Part shown: in pieces, positions 29,451 through 42,397 of the stretch
How the letters are laid out: each line of letters starts with the position of its first letter
How positions within the stretch are numbered: position 1 is the first letter of the stretch
Assembly: GCF_016124325.1 (NCBI RefSeq)
Contig: NZ_WGNY01000006.1
Location: 1 to 64,000, forward strand
Reading direction: 5' to 3'
DNA length: 64,000 nucleotides
Source of the DNA: Phenylobacterium sp.
GTDB taxonomy: Bacteria > Pseudomonadota > Alphaproteobacteria > Caulobacterales > Caulobacteraceae
Notes under the pieces: generated by a model
What the model was told of the DNA's origin: nothing
Database searches by the model: none
The model's input: only the letters and a program-made list of their open reading frames with translations
Position numbers and translations under genes: made by a program

Positions 29451-30749
29451 ATGACCAAGACCCCGAAATCGTTTCTGTTCACCCTCTGGGAAGGCGGCGG
29501 CAACGTCGCCCCCGCGCTCACCGTCGCGCGCAAGCTGGTCGCCCGCGGCCACCGCGTCCGCGTGCTGGGCGACGCCTGCAACCGGCCCGAGGCCGAGGCC
29601 TCCGGCGCGACTTTCATCTCCTGGACCCGCGCGCCCAGCCGTCCGGATCGCACGCCGGCGACCGACGCCTCTCGCGACTGGGCGTACGAAGGGCCTGAAG
29701 GCTTCGTCCAGGTGATCTCCGAGGTGTGGGCCGGTCCGGCGCTGGCCTATGCCGAGGATCTGATGGAGGAACTGGCGCGCGAGCCGGCCGACCTGGTGGT
29801 GACCAGCGAATTCCTGTTCGGCGTGCCCGTCGGCTGCGAGGCCGTGGGCCAGCCGTTCGCCATTCTCCAGGCCAACATCAGCCTGTCGCCGATCCCGGGC
29901 GTGCCGCCGGTGGGGCCGGGCCTGCCCCCCGCCCGCACCGAGGCCGAGCGCGCTCAGCACGCCGAGATCGCCGCCATGCTGGTCGAGGTGTTCGACAGCG
30001 GCCTGCCCGCCGTCAACGCCGCCCGCGCCGCGCTGGGCCTGAAGCCGCTGACGCATCTGGTCGACCAGGACAAGGCCGCCGTCGCCAACCTGCTGGCCAC
30101 GGCCCGGGCGTTCGACTTCGCGCCCGAGACCTTGCCGCCCAGCTATAAGTATGTCGGGCCCCAGCTCGACCAGCCGGCCTGGGCCAAGCCCTGGACCTCG
30201 CCATGGGACGCCGGCGACACGCGGCCGCTCGTCATGGTCGGCTTCTCGACCACCTTCCAGAACCATGCGGCCGTCCTGCAGCGGGTGATGGACGCCGCGG
30301 CGGACCTGCCCGTCCGGGTGCTCGTCACGCTCGGCGGCAGCATCCCCGCCGAGGCGCTGGACCCGCCCGCCAACGCCCGCCTCGTCGAAAGCGCGCCGCA
30401 CGACCTCGTCATGCGGGAAGCCGCGGTCGTGGTCACCCACGGCGGACACGGCACGGTCACCCGCGCCCTCACGCATCGGCGCCCGCTGCTGGTCGTCCCC
30501 CACGGCCGCGACCAGAACGACAACGCCGTGCGCGTCGCCGAGCGGGGCGCCGGCCTGTCGCTGCCGCCGACGGCGAGCACGGAGGAGATCGCCAAGGCGC
30601 TCCGTCGCCTCCTCCGCGAACCGGCCTTCGCCGCGGCCGCCGTGCGCCTGGGCGAAGCGGTCGCCCGCGAAGCGCGCGAGTCCCCGGTGGTCGAAGTGCT
30701 GGAAGCCGCCGCGGCCGAGGCCGTCCGAAGGGAGCCTTGCCTGGCCTAG
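29451..30749 (+). CDS. GT1 family glycosyltransferase (MGT/UGT type)
   Basis: A 432-residue UDP-glycosyltransferase fold protein of the macrolide/terpenoid GT1 type. The N-terminal Rossmann half starts FLFTLWEGGGNVAPALTVARKLVARGHRVRVLG and accepts the aglycone; the C-terminal half has VTLGGS, then HDLVMREAAVVVTHGGHGTVTRALTHRRPLLVVPHGRDQNDNA, the HGGxGT donor motif with D-Q. It transfers a sugar to a small molecule; donor and acceptor are unknown. With the upstream TetR it looks like a ligand-induced detoxification or modification pair. Confidence 0.88.
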   Translation: MTKTPKSFLFTLWEGGGNVAPALTVARKLVARGHRVRVLGDACNRPEAEASGATFISWTRAPSRPDRTPATDASRDWAYEGPEGFVQVISEVWAGPALAYAEDLMEELAREPADLVVTSEFLFGVPVGCEAVGQPFAILQANISLSPIPGVPPVGPGLPPARTEAERAQHAEIAAMLVEVFDSGLPAVNAARAALGLKPLTHLVDQDKAAVANLLATARAFDFAPETLPPSYKYVGPQLDQPAWAKPWTSPWDAGDTRPLVMVGFSTTFQNHAAVLQRVMDAAADLPVRVLVTLGGSIPAEALDPPANARLVESAPHDLVMREAAVVVTHGGHGTVTRALTHRRPLLVVPHGRDQNDNAVRVAERGAGLSLPPTASTEEIAKALRRLLREPAFAAAAVRLGEAVAREARESPVVEVLEAAAAEAVRREPCLA

Positions 30750-30847
30750 CCTAGCCTCCGGGCTCGCGGCTTTCGGACATGTGTTGGGATGGCCACATTG
30801 GCCTCGCGCGGCGGTCGATCGATGTTCCTGGCCACAGGAGGCCAGCC

Positions 30848-31318
30848 ATGTCGTTCACCGTTACCGGGCTCGGAGTCGAGCCGTTCCAGCCCCTGTTCGG
30901 CCTATCGGACGAGGCGCTCGCCGAACGCGGAATCCTGCGCCACACCGCGACCTCGGACCAGGGTTTCCCGTGCCGCATCACGCTGGAGGACGCCCCCAGG
31001 GGCGAGACCCTGCTGCTGATGAACTACGAGCATCAGCCGGCCGACACGCCCTTCCGCGCGAGCCACGCCATCTACGTGCGCGAGTGCGCCCGCGAGACCC
31101 GACGCACTGTCGACGAGATTCCGCCAGCCCTGGCTGTCCGGCCGCACATCTCCCTGCGCGCCTTCGACGATCACGGGATGATGATCGACGCGGAGGTCGC
31201 GCCGGGATCGGCCCTGGCCGAGCCGATCGAACGCCTCCTGGCGGTTCCCGGCGTCGCCTACATCCAAGCGCACTACGCTGGCATGGGATGCTATGCCGCC
31301 CGCATCGAACGGGCCTGA
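30848..31318 (+). CDS. DUF1203 family protein
   Basis: A 156-residue cytosolic protein. FPCRITLEDAPRGETLLLMNYEHQPADTPFRASHAIYVRE is the DUF1203 core, and the C-terminus ends AYIQAHYAGMGCYAARIERA, also conserved. Function unknown. ATG at 30848 follows AGGAGG, an unusually strong ribosome site for this window, and rules out the longer upstream start. It stands alone. Confidence 0.85.
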   Translation: MSFTVTGLGVEPFQPLFGLSDEALAERGILRHTATSDQGFPCRITLEDAPRGETLLLMNYEHQPADTPFRASHAIYVRECARETRRTVDEIPPALAVRPHISLRAFDDHGMMIDAEVAPGSALAEPIERLLAVPGVAYIQAHYAGMGCYAARIERA

Positions 31319-31429
31319 GGCGCATTCTCCGTGATCCAGGCCCCGAATTAACGGGGCGCCTGAAGGAAGCTGAAACCAAAGTCATATTAGACCGTTGCAT
31401 GAGAGCAACCCCAATCGGAGGACACTCTC

Positions 31430-31747
31430 TTGCCCCGCTCGGCGCGGCGCATCGCCGCCGCTTTCGCCCTGACGCTCGCCGCCACCCCCGCTCTCGCGGG
31501 CGGGCTTCCATCGCAGGCGGCCAAGCAGCCCGACCGGACGAGCGCGCAGACGGAAAAGCCGGCGGTGAGACTGGCGAAAATCCCCGAGCCGCACGCACCG
31601 CTGCGCCAGCCGCTGCAGATGCGTCGCAGCGGCGCTTTCGAGGGCGGCGCGCGGCTCGACAGCCAAATCCCCGCCAAGGACGACTGGTTCGACGATCAGG
31701 GCCTCAGCCTCGACGCCAACGGTCTCGCCTACAAGATCAGGTTCTAG
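31430..31747 (+). CDS. Small secreted hypothetical protein
   Basis: A 105-residue frame starting at TTG with CGGAGGA eight bases upstream. The N-terminus PRSARRIAAAFALTLAATPALAGG is a Sec signal peptide with an ALA-GG cleavage site. The mature part is basic and proline-rich, then acidic (IPAKDDWFDDQGLSLDANGLAYKIRF), with no cysteine. A GTTGC/GCAAC hairpin lies at 31394-31409 in its leader. The terminal aromatic phenylalanine and overall look resemble small periplasmic proteins of Caulobacterales; no family or function is recognised. Confidence 0.6.
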   Translation: MPRSARRIAAAFALTLAATPALAGGLPSQAAKQPDRTSAQTEKPAVRLAKIPEPHAPLRQPLQMRRSGAFEGGARLDSQIPAKDDWFDDQGLSLDANGLAYKIRF

Positions 31748-31824
31748 CCGCCCCCACGCCTTGAGCCGCGCCGGAACTCGGGGTCTAACAGGCTCCAGCG
31801 GTTGGCTTCCTGGAGTTGGGCTGA

Positions 31825-33801
31825 ATGACGGCTTTGGCGGCGGAAGGCTCGGCCCGAAGGGTGGAGCTCACGGTCCGGGGCGTTCTGCTCGGCATCCTGA
31901 TAACCCTCGTGTTCACGGCGGCCAACGTCTACTTGGGCCTCAAGGTCGGCCTGACCGTCGCCACCTCGATCCCCGCCGCGATCATCTCCATGGCCCTGCT
32001 GCGCGGGTTCAAGGACGCGACGATCTGGGAAAACAACATCGTCCAGACGGTGGCCTCGGCCGCCGGCGCCATGGCGGCGGTGATCTTCGTCCTGCCCGGC
32101 CTGGTGATCCTGGGCGCATGGACCGGCTTTCCCTTCTGGACCACCTTCGGCCTCTGCGCGATCGGCGGGGTGCTGGGCGTGATGTACACGGTGCCGCTGC
32201 GTCGCGCGCTGGTGACGCAATCGCCGCTGCCCTACCCCGAAGGCGTCGCCGCCGCCGAAGTCCTCAAGGTGGGCTCGGGCGTGCGCGGCGACAGCGCCGA
32301 AGCGGCCGCTGACGGCCAGCTGGGGCTGGCGGCGATCATCCTGGGATCGGTCGGCTCCGCGCTCTATGCGCTGGCGGTCGGCACGCGGGCGCTGGCGGGC
32401 GAGGTGGCGGGCTATTTCCGCTTCGGCGCGGGCGGCGCGACGGGCGCGGGGCTCTCCATGTCGCTGGCCCTGGTGGGCGCCGGCCACCTGATGGGCGTCG
32501 CGGTGGGCATGGCGATGCTCGCCGGCGTGATCATCGCCTGGGGCGTGCTCGTGCCCATCCTCACCAGCCTGCATCCCGACCTCGCCGCCTCGGCCGCCGA
32601 CGCGGCGGGCGCCATCTGGACCAGCAAGGTCCGCTTCATCGGCGCGGGCGCCATCGGCGTCTCGGCGATCTGGACGCTCGCCAAGCTGGCCGCCCCCGTC
32701 TGGCGCGGCCTCCTCGGCGCCCTGGCCGCCCAGAGCGCCCGGGCGGGCGGCCAGGGCGTGGCGCGCGCCGAACAGGACATCCCGATCGGCGTCGTGGGCG
32801 CGGTCTCGGCGCTGTGCCTGATCCCGATGGGCCTGCTGATCGCCAACTTCCTGGGCCAGGGACCGCTGGCGCCCCTGACGGTCCCCCTGACCATCGCGGC
32901 GCTGGCCTATATCGCCGTCGCCGGGTTCCTGGTGGCCGGGGTGTGCGGCTACATGGCGGGGCTCATCGGATCGTCCAACAGTCCCGTCTCGGGCATGGCC
33001 ATCCTCTCGGTGCTGGGCGCCGCCCTCATCGTGGCCGCCATCGGCGCCGGGCTCACCCTGGGCGATCCGCAGCCGTTGACCGCCTTCGCCCTCCTGATCA
33101 CCGGCGCGCTCATCGCCGTCGCGGTCAGCGCCAACGACAACCTCCAGGATCTCAAGACCGGCCAACTCGTCGACGCCACGCCCTGGCGGCAGCAGGCGGC
33201 CCTGGTGGTGGGGGTGATCGCCGGCTCGGCCGTGATCCCGCCGATCCTGGACCTGCTGAACCGCTCGAACGGCTTCGCGGGCGCGGCCATGCAGGGCATC
33301 GCCAACGACCCCCTGCCGGCGCCGCAGGCCACCCTGATCTCCACCATCGCCAAGGGGGTCATCGGCGGCGACCTCGACTGGAGCCTGATCGGGATCGGCG
33401 GCCTGATCGGCGTGGGGCTCGTGATCGTCGACGAGCTTCTGCGCCGCACGAAGAAATACAGCCTGCCGCCGCTGGGCGTGGGCATGGCGATCTACCTGCC
33501 CGCCACCCTGACCCTGCCGGTGGTGTTGGGCGCCGTCGCGGGCTGGCTCTACGACCGCCGCGTCGGCAAGCGCCCCGACGGCGAGTCCGCGCGCCGCCTC
33601 GGCGTGCTGGCCGTCTCGGGCCTGATCGTGGGCGAGAGCCTGTTCAATGTCGCGCTGTCGGGCCTGATCGTGGCGACCAACAAGGGCGCGCCCCTGGCCC
33701 TGGTTCCCGAGAACTTCCCGGCCGCGCCGATCCTGGCCCTGCTGGCCTACGCGGGCGTGATGGCTCTGCTCTATGGCTGGGCGGGACGGCGGCGGGCCTA
33801 A
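31825..33801 (+). CDS. OPT family oligopeptide transporter
   Basis: A 658-residue polytopic protein of the oligopeptide transporter superfamily. The N-terminal ELTVRGVLLGILITLVFTAANVYLGLKVGLTVATSIPAAIISMALLR is the family mark, and QSPLPYPEGVAAAEVLKVG is the second. About sixteen hydrophobic helices are visible, with NSPVSGMAI in the middle. Bacterial members import peptides or metal chelates; the substrate here is unknown. The ATG at 31825 is weakly preceded by GGAGTTGGGC. A perfect 10-bp hairpin lies after its stop. Confidence 0.9.
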   Translation: MTALAAEGSARRVELTVRGVLLGILITLVFTAANVYLGLKVGLTVATSIPAAIISMALLRGFKDATIWENNIVQTVASAAGAMAAVIFVLPGLVILGAWTGFPFWTTFGLCAIGGVLGVMYTVPLRRALVTQSPLPYPEGVAAAEVLKVGSGVRGDSAEAAADGQLGLAAIILGSVGSALYALAVGTRALAGEVAGYFRFGAGGATGAGLSMSLALVGAGHLMGVAVGMAMLAGVIIAWGVLVPILTSLHPDLAASAADAAGAIWTSKVRFIGAGAIGVSAIWTLAKLAAPVWRGLLGALAAQSARAGGQGVARAEQDIPIGVVGAVSALCLIPMGLLIANFLGQGPLAPLTVPLTIAALAYIAVAGFLVAGVCGYMAGLIGSSNSPVSGMAILSVLGAALIVAAIGAGLTLGDPQPLTAFALLITGALIAVAVSANDNLQDLKTGQLVDATPWRQQAALVVGVIAGSAVIPPILDLLNRSNGFAGAAMQGIANDPLPAPQATLISTIAKGVIGGDLDWSLIGIGGLIGVGLVIVDELLRRTKKYSLPPLGVGMAIYLPATLTLPVVLGAVAGWLYDRRVGKRPDGESARRLGVLAVSGLIVGESLFNVALSGLIVATNKGAPLALVPENFPAAPILALLAYAGVMALLYGWAGRRRA

Positions 33802-33810
33802 CCCGTTCCC

Positions 33811-33836
33811 CCTGCTGACAACGTGGTGTCAGCAGG
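33811..33836. terminator. Perfect hairpin after the OPT gene
   Basis: CCTGCTGACA and TGTCAGCAGG form a perfect 10-bp stem with a 6-base loop, nine bases after the OPT stop codon. There is no T run on either side, so it may stabilise the 3' end or assist factor-dependent termination and not end transcription by itself. Confidence 0.5.
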
Positions 33837-33864
33837 CCGCCCTCGCGCAAGGGGCCGTCGCTTT

Positions 33865-33879
33865 GTTCCCTATGCGTTC
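33865..33879. promoter_or_regulatory. LexA box (alphaproteobacterial SOS operator) of uvrA
   Basis: GTTC-N7-GTTC occurs at 33865-33868 and 33876-33879, the direct-repeat SOS box typical of alphaproteobacterial LexA, 85 bp upstream of the uvrA start. uvrA is a classic SOS gene, so position and motif agree. Confidence 0.8.
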
Positions 33880-33963
33880 CCGTGTTATGCGTGAGTCCCG
33901 TCACCTACATTAGGCGGTCTCGCCGAAGGACCCTTCGCGAGCCTTCCGTGTTTCCGGGACAGC

Positions 33964-36860
<2,897 letters not shown>

Positions 36861-36864
<4 letters not shown>

Positions 36865-38642
36865 CCCGCCACCCGCGCCAGGGCCTCCATCGGTACGGGC
36901 CCGGCGCGCAGCACGGCCTCGTGGTAGTCGCGCACGTCGAAGGCCGCGCCCAGCCGCTGGCGCGCCGCCTCGCGCACCCGCAGCAATTCCAGCCGCCCGA
37001 CCATGAAGGCGCAGGCCTGGCCGGGATAGACGCAGTAGCGGTCGATCTCCCGCTGGGCCGAAGCGGGCTGTTCGCCGGCGTTTTCCACCATCCAGCGGGT
37101 CGCCTCGGCGCGGCTCCAGCGCTGGTGGTGCAGGCCGGTGTCGACCACGATCCGGGCCGCGCGGAACAGCGCCGACTGCACCGCCCCGATCCGGCCGAAC
37201 GGGTCGTCCTCGTAGGCGCCCATCTCGACCGCCACCTGTTCGGCGTAGAGCGCCCAGCCCTCCACGTACGACGAGAACTCGGCGAAGTGCTTGTAGAGCG
37301 GCGCATCCGCGCCCGCCGCCTTGCGGAACACCGCCGCCTGCAGGTGGTGGCCCGGGTCGCCCTCGTGGCACAGCAGGGTCTTGAGCCGCCAGGTGGGCCA
37401 TTCGGCCGTGGTCTTCAGGTTGATGGAGATGACGCCGGGCCGCGAGCCGTCGGCCGGCGGAGCGTCGTAGAAGGCGCCCGGCGCCCCCGCCTCGATGGCC
37501 GTCGGCGTCCGCTGTACGACAATGTCGCGATCCGGCAGGGTGCGGAACGCCCGCGGCAGCAGGTCCTGGACGTGGGTGAGCTGGGCGCGAGCGTACTGCA
37601 GCACCCTGGCGCGGCCAGCGTCGTCGTCGGGCATGAGCAGGCGCGGATCGTGATCGAGCGCCTTCACCCGTTCCGCCACGGTTCCCGCGGTGAACCCCTG
37701 CGCCCGCAGCAAACCGTCCAGCTCGGCGCTCAGCTCGGAGAAGGTCGCCAGACCCAGCTGGTGCATCGCGGCCGGCGGCGTCGCCACGGTGGTGTTGGAG
37801 CGCAGCGCCAGCGCGTACCAGGCCTCGCCATCGGGCAGCCGCCAGACGCCGGCCTCGGACGTCGCGCCGGGCTGGAGCACCGCCAGCGCCGCCATCTGCC
37901 GCGCTATGGCGGGCGCGACCTCGGCCTGGAGGATCTTCCGGGCCCCCGCCCCGACCGCGTCCGCCTCCGCCCCGGCGCGGCCCGCCGGGCCGTCGGCCAA
38001 GGTCGCAGCCATCCCCTCGCGCAGGTCCGCGAGCTGGCCGAGCGTGCGGGCCAGGATGAAGTCGGGCGGCGCCACGCCGGCGGCGGCGTCGATCCGGATG
38101 CGCGCCGTCTCGCCGTCCAGGGCGCCCGCGAAGGCCGAAAGACGCGAGAGATAGGCCTCAGCGTCGGCGCGGCTTTCGATCCGGGCGCGCCCGAAGTCCT
38201 GCGGCAGCCAGTAGTAGGCGCCCGACATCTGGCTCACCACGTACGGCCCCGGCCGCAACGCGTGGTCCTGGAAGCCGTACAGCGGCGACATCCGCGCCAG
38301 CATCTCGCAGGCGAAGGCGGCGCAGTCGAAATCGGTCTGCATGGCCGGCGACAGCGCCGCGCGGTCGACCGCCGCCAGCTCGCCCCGCCACCGCCGGGCC
38401 GCGTCGGCGGCGGCCGCCTTGCCGGCCGGCGAACGGTCGTCCAGCTTCGCCCGCGCCGCCTCGCCGCGCGCGCCGGTCAGCAGATTGGCCGCCGCCTCAG
38501 GCGACAGCGCCAGATATTCGTCCATCTGCCGGGCCAGCAGCGCGGCGAGCCGGGCGTCGGCGTCGGGCGTCGCCGCCCGGACACCCGTGGCCGCCACGGC
38601 CGCGGCGCCCAGGCCGGAAAGGACGGAACGGCGGCTGGGCAT
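36861..38642 (-). CDS. DUF885 family metallopeptidase, Tat-exported
   Basis: A 593-residue secreted protein of the DUF885 family. [23 protein letters not shown] is a twin-arginine signal peptide with an AXA-like cleavage site. The zinc motif is [12 protein letters not shown] (HEGxPGHH), with a downstream [14 protein letters not shown] supplying the third ligand glutamate. ATG at 38642 follows CGGAG and puts the arginines near the N-terminus; GTG at 38663 is an alternative. Expected role: periplasmic peptide or dipeptide hydrolysis, inferred from the fold. It is convergent with uvrA. Confidence 0.85.
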
Positions 38643-38716
38643 GGCGAACTCCGGACTGGTCACTTGAAGGTCCTGCTCATAGCCTAGCCCCGTCCGCCAA
38701 TCGACCGGAGCCCCGC

Positions 38717-39328
38717 ATGATCCTCTATGGCGCGCCGAACCCGGCGCCGAACCCGCGGCGTGTGCGCATCTTCCTGGCGGAGAAGGGGATCGACCTGCCC
38801 GAAACGCCGGTCGACCTCATGAAGCGCGAGCACAAGAGCCCTGAGCACCGGGCGCGCAACTCGCTGGGCCAGGTGCCGACCCTCGTCCTCGACGACGGCG
38901 CGGCGATTTCCGAGACGGTGGCCATCTGCCGCTATCTCGACGAGTTACATCCCGACCCGCCGATGTTCGGGGCCACGCCCGTCGAGCGCGCGCTGACCGA
39001 CATGTGGATCCGGCGGATCGAGTTCGTGGTGATGAACCCGGTCGGCATGTTCTGGCGCCACGCCCACCCGCGCACCGCCGCGCTCATCAAGCAGCACAAG
39101 GACTTCGGGGAATCCAACCGGGAGAACTACGCGGGTGGGCTGAGCTGGCTGGACCGTGAGCTGGCCGAACGGCCGTTCGTCGGCGGCGAGGCCTACGGCA
39201 TGGCCGACATCTGCGCGCTGACGACCGTGGACTTCGCCGACTGGATCGGCCTGCCCCTGCCCGAGAAATTCTCGAACGTGAAGGCCTGGCACGAACGGGT
39301 GAGCGCCAGACCCAGCGCGACCGCCTAA
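38717..39328 (+). CDS. Glutathione S-transferase
   Basis: A 203-residue GST with the N-terminal thioredoxin-like domain (MILYGAPNPAPNPRRVRIFLAEKGIDLP), the glutathione-binding SLGQVPTLVLDDGAAISETVAICRYLDE including the cis-proline and ES-like pair, and the all-helical C-terminal domain with the GMADICALTTVDF capping motif. The catalytic residue of this subgroup is probably a serine or asparagine near residue 8-11. Substrate unknown. It ends in a CTAA shared with the convergent gene. Confidence 0.9.
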   Translation: MILYGAPNPAPNPRRVRIFLAEKGIDLPETPVDLMKREHKSPEHRARNSLGQVPTLVLDDGAAISETVAICRYLDELHPDPPMFGATPVERALTDMWIRRIEFVVMNPVGMFWRHAHPRTAALIKQHKDFGESNRENYAGGLSWLDRELAERPFVGGEAYGMADICALTTVDFADWIGLPLPEKFSNVKAWHERVSARPSATA

Positions 39329-40194
39329 AAGGCCTCCGGGTCGGCCTCGCCGGTGATCTCGCGATAGGCCACCGCGGTCGGCGCATAGATCATGACGATC
39401 TGCAACACCTGCAGCAGGAACTGCATGATGAGGGTGAGCACCGCGGACAGCGCGGTCACCACATTGAGGTGGGTCATGTCCTGCAAGGCGTCGCCGCCGC
39501 CGGACACGGCCACGAGGATCACGCTGATCACCGCGAAAACGACCCAGACCATCACATAGCAGATGGCCGCCAGCAGCAGCATGCCCAGCAGCGGCCAGTA
39601 GTGGCCCTTGGTGCGGCCCCACGCGTCGGCCAGCGAGATCTTGCCGGTCTGGAACACGGTGGGCAGCAGCAGCGACAGGCGCACGCCGACCCAGAACACG
39701 AAAGCCAGGGCGCCCAGCACCACCACCGCCGTGGCGATCGGGCCCGACTGCCTGGCCGCCTGGTAGAGCACGATCCCCACGATGGCCGTCGCCACATAGA
39801 TGCCGACGCAGAGCAGGTTGGCCAGCGTCAGGCGCAGTTCGTCGCGCCCGACCTTGAGGTGCGCGAAGCCGTGCTCGGACGGCCGCAGAACCAGCCGAAG
39901 AACCCCGGCCGTCATGATCGACCAGAGCAGCGCCGATAGCCCGAGCACCAGCAGGAACGCCGGCAGCGAGTGGGCGAGCAGTTCGCTGATGTCGTCGAGG
40001 TCGCCGCTGAAGAAGCCGTCCTTGCGCGCGACCGCGATGAACTCCGGCCCCAGGGTGGCGGTCATCACCAGGAAGATCAGCAGCAGGCCGCCGAAATAGA
40101 CGGCGCTCCAGGCGAGCAGCATGCCGGGGTGGGTCCTGGACAGCCGGAACCCCTCAAGGGCGGCGTCACTCGGCGAAAAGCGGCTCATCCACAT
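39325..40194 (-). CDS. Polytopic membrane protein, unknown function
   Basis: A 289-residue protein with about six hydrophobic helices (FLVMTATLG, FLLVLGLSALLWSIMTAGVLRLVL, LLCVGIYVATAIVGIVLYQAA, ATAVVVLGALAFVFWVGVRL, YWPLLGMLLLAAICYVMVWVVFAVISVILVAV, VTALSAVLTLIMQFLLQVLQIVMIYAPTA). The N-terminus MSRFSPSDAALEGFRLSRTHP and the C-terminal AYREITGE resemble the glycerophosphoryl-diester-phosphodiesterase-associated membrane family seen widely in Caulobacterales, but I do not assign a function. Confidence 0.7.
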   Translation of the reverse strand: MWMSRFSPSDAALEGFRLSRTHPGMLLAWSAVYFGGLLLIFLVMTATLGPEFIAVARKDGFFSGDLDDISELLAHSLPAFLLVLGLSALLWSIMTAGVLRLVLRPSEHGFAHLKVGRDELRLTLANLLCVGIYVATAIVGIVLYQAARQSGPIATAVVVLGALAFVFWVGVRLSLLLPTVFQTGKISLADAWGRTKGHYWPLLGMLLLAAICYVMVWVVFAVISVILVAVSGGGDALQDMTHLNVVTALSAVLTLIMQFLLQVLQIVMIYAPTAVAYREITGEADPEAF

Positions 40195-40314
40195 CCCCGG
40201 TCGGATCTGCGCACGCGACGATTCGGCGATCCGTATGAGTGCAATCTGCTACGGCTGCGCCGTCATTCAAGGCCCCGCTCGCGATCCCGCCCGTTCGTTG
40301 CTAGTTAGCCACGC

Positions 40315-41718
40315 ATGTCGATGAAGCCTGTTCACGTGATCGGCGGCGGTCTGGCCGGCTCGGAAGCCGCCTGGCAGCTCGCCCGCGCCGGCGTCCCGGT
40401 GGTCCTCCATGAGATGCGGCCCGTGCGCGGCACCGACGCGCACAAGACCGACCAGCTCGCCGAACTGGTCTGTTCCAACTCGTTCCGCGCCGACGACTGG
40501 GCGGGCAACGCCGTGGGCCTGCTGCACGCCGAGATGCGCGCGCTCGACTCCGTCATCATGTCGGCCGGCGACGCCCACCAGGTGCCCGCGGGCGGCGCGC
40601 TGGCCGTGGATCGCGACGGCTTCTCGCTGGCCGTCACCGAGCGGCTGGAAGCCCATCCGCTGGTGGCCATCGAAAGGGGCGAGGTCGCAGGCCTGCCGCC
40701 GGCCGAGTGGGACAGCGTGATCGTGGCGACCGGCCCCCTCACCTCGCCGGCGCTGTCCGATGCGATCCTGGCGCTCACCGGCGAAGGCCAGCTCTCGTTC
40801 TTCGACGCCATCGCCCCGATCGTGAACTTCGACTCGGTCGACATGGACGTGGCCTGGCGCCAGTCGCGCTACGACAAGGAAGGCCCGGGCGGCGACGCGG
40901 CCGCCTACATCAACTGCCCGATGGACAGGGACCAGTACGAAGCGTTCATCGACGCCCTGCTCGCCGGTCCGAAGTCGGAGTTCAAAGACTGGGAGCACGT
41001 GCCCTACTTCGACGGTTGCCTGCCGATCGAGGTGATGGCCGAGCGCGGTCGCGAAACCCTGCGGCACGGTCCCATGAAGCCCGTGGGCCTGACCAACGCC
41101 CATAAGCCCGATGAAAAGCCCTGGGCGGTCGTTCAGCTGCGCCAGGACAATGCGCTGGGCACGCTTTGGAACATGGTCGGCTTCCAAACCAAGCTGAAGC
41201 ACGGCGCCCAGAGCGAGATCTTCCGCATGATCCCGGGCCTGGAAAAGGCCGTGTTCGCCCGCCTGGGCGGCCTGCACCGCAACACCTTCATCAACTCGCC
41301 GCGCCTGCTCGACGCCTCGCTGCGGCTGAAAGCCGACCCGCGCCTGCGGTTCGCCGGCCAGGTCACCGGCGTCGAGGGCTATGTGGAAAGCGCCGCCGTG
41401 GGCCTGCTGGCCGGCCGCTTCGCCGCCGCCGAGCGCCTGGGCCGGCCGATCGAGGCGCCGCCCGCCACCACGGCCCTTGGCGGCCTGGTGGGCCACATCA
41501 CTGGCGGGCACCTGGAAGGCGGTTCGGGCTCGTTCCAGCCGATGAACATCAACTACGGGCTCCTGCCGCCGATGGCCCCGCCCAAGCGCGACGCCGAGGG
41601 CCGCCGGCTGGGCGCCAAGGAGAAGACCCGGATCAAGAAACGGCTGATGGGCGAGCGCGCCCTGGCCGACCTGAAGGCCTGGGCCGAAGGCGCGCCGACG
41701 CTGGAGCCGGCCGAGTAG
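40315..41718 (+). CDS. trmFO: Folate-dependent tRNA m5U54 methyltransferase TrmFO
   Basis: TrmFO methylates U54 in the T loop of tRNA, using methylenetetrahydrofolate and FADH2. The 467-residue protein starts [20 protein letters not shown], the FAD-binding GGGLAGSE motif, and has [26 protein letters not shown] with the conserved cysteine and [13 protein letters not shown]. The C-terminal AMP-like segment [11 protein letters not shown] is also conserved. It is convergent with the squalene/phytoene synthase-like gene one base beyond its stop. Confidence 0.95.
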   Translation: MSMKPVHVIGGGLAGSEAAWQLARAGVPVVLHEMRPVRGTDAHKTDQLAELVCSNSFRADDWAGNAVGLLHAEMRALDSVIMSAGDAHQVPAGGALAVDRDGFSLAVTERLEAHPLVAIERGEVAGLPPAEWDSVIVATGPLTSPALSDAILALTGEGQLSFFDAIAPIVNFDSVDMDVAWRQSRYDKEGPGGDAAAYINCPMDRDQYEAFIDALLAGPKSEFKDWEHVPYFDGCLPIEVMAERGRETLRHGPMKPVGLTNAHKPDEKPWAVVQLRQDNALGTLWNMVGFQTKLKHGAQSEIFRMIPGLEKAVFARLGGLHRNTFINSPRLLDASLRLKADPRLRFAGQVTGVEGYVESAAVGLLAGRFAAAERLGRPIEAPPATTALGGLVGHITGGHLEGGSGSFQPMNINYGLLPPMAPPKRDAEGRRLGAKEKTRIKKRLMGERALADLKAWAEGAPTLEPAE

Positions 41719-41719
41719 G

Positions 41720-42385
41720 TCAGATCTTCCCTCGCGCCACGGCGAGCGTGAGCCGCCAGCGCTTGGCGAATTCCGACGGGTTCGGCCGCCCGGCGAGCAC
41801 CGCGTGCGCGACCGCCGGAAAGGCCTGGACCCCGATCATCCGCACCGCGGTCTTGGCGGTAGTCAGCACCTTGTCGAACGCCGGCCGCAGGTCGGGCTGA
41901 TCGGGCAGCCGCCGCCCCAAAGCCCAGACCGCGCCGGGCGCGTGGGCCAGGTCCGCCTTGGCCGCGGGGTCCAGGATGCGGGCGGCGGCCTCGGCGGCCC
42001 GGCCGCCCGTGTCGCGCGCCCAGTCGAGCGCCTCGGTCTCGTTCATCGGCGTGGCGTCGAGCTCGCGGTAGCGGGCGTCGATCATCGCTTCCAGCGGCTC
42101 TCGCGGCAGGCCCCGGCGTTCGATCGCCGCCGCCAGCGCCTGGGCCGCGGGATGGTGGCGTACGTGGCGGCCCTCGTAGGTCTCGTCCAGCATCTCGCGC
42201 CACCACGTCAGCCGGATTTCGCCCAGCAGCGGGTTCGACGCCACGCGCGGCGCGCGGCCCAGCTCGTGGTCGTAGGCGTAGATCGCGATCACGTCGGCGC
42301 GCGTGGCCGCGTCCTCGACGAATCGGCTGGAGAGCCAGCGGTCGGGGTCCACGCGGCGGATCAGGTCGTCGAGATCGTCGTCCAT
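41720..42385 (-). CDS. Squalene/phytoene synthase family protein
   Basis: A 221-residue, short member of the squalene/phytoene synthase fold, related to the assembly factor NDUFAF6. ADVIAIYAYDHELGR is the first conserved motif, in which the DXXXD is only partly kept, and LTWWREMLDETYEG follows. The aspartate-rich motifs of true synthases are degraded, so a catalytic role is doubtful. ATG at 42385 with GGAAGAG upstream is preferred over 42412, which would sit inside a terminator stem. Confidence 0.72.
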   Translation of the reverse strand: MDDDLDDLIRRVDPDRWLSSRFVEDAATRADVIAIYAYDHELGRAPRVASNPLLGEIRLTWWREMLDETYEGRHVRHHPAAQALAAAIERRGLPREPLEAMIDARYRELDATPMNETEALDWARDTGGRAAEAAARILDPAAKADLAHAPGAVWALGRRLPDQPDLRPAFDKVLTTAKTAVRMIGVQAFPAVAHAVLAGRPNPSEFAKRWRLTLAVARGKI

Positions 42386-42397
42386 GCTCTTCCAACG

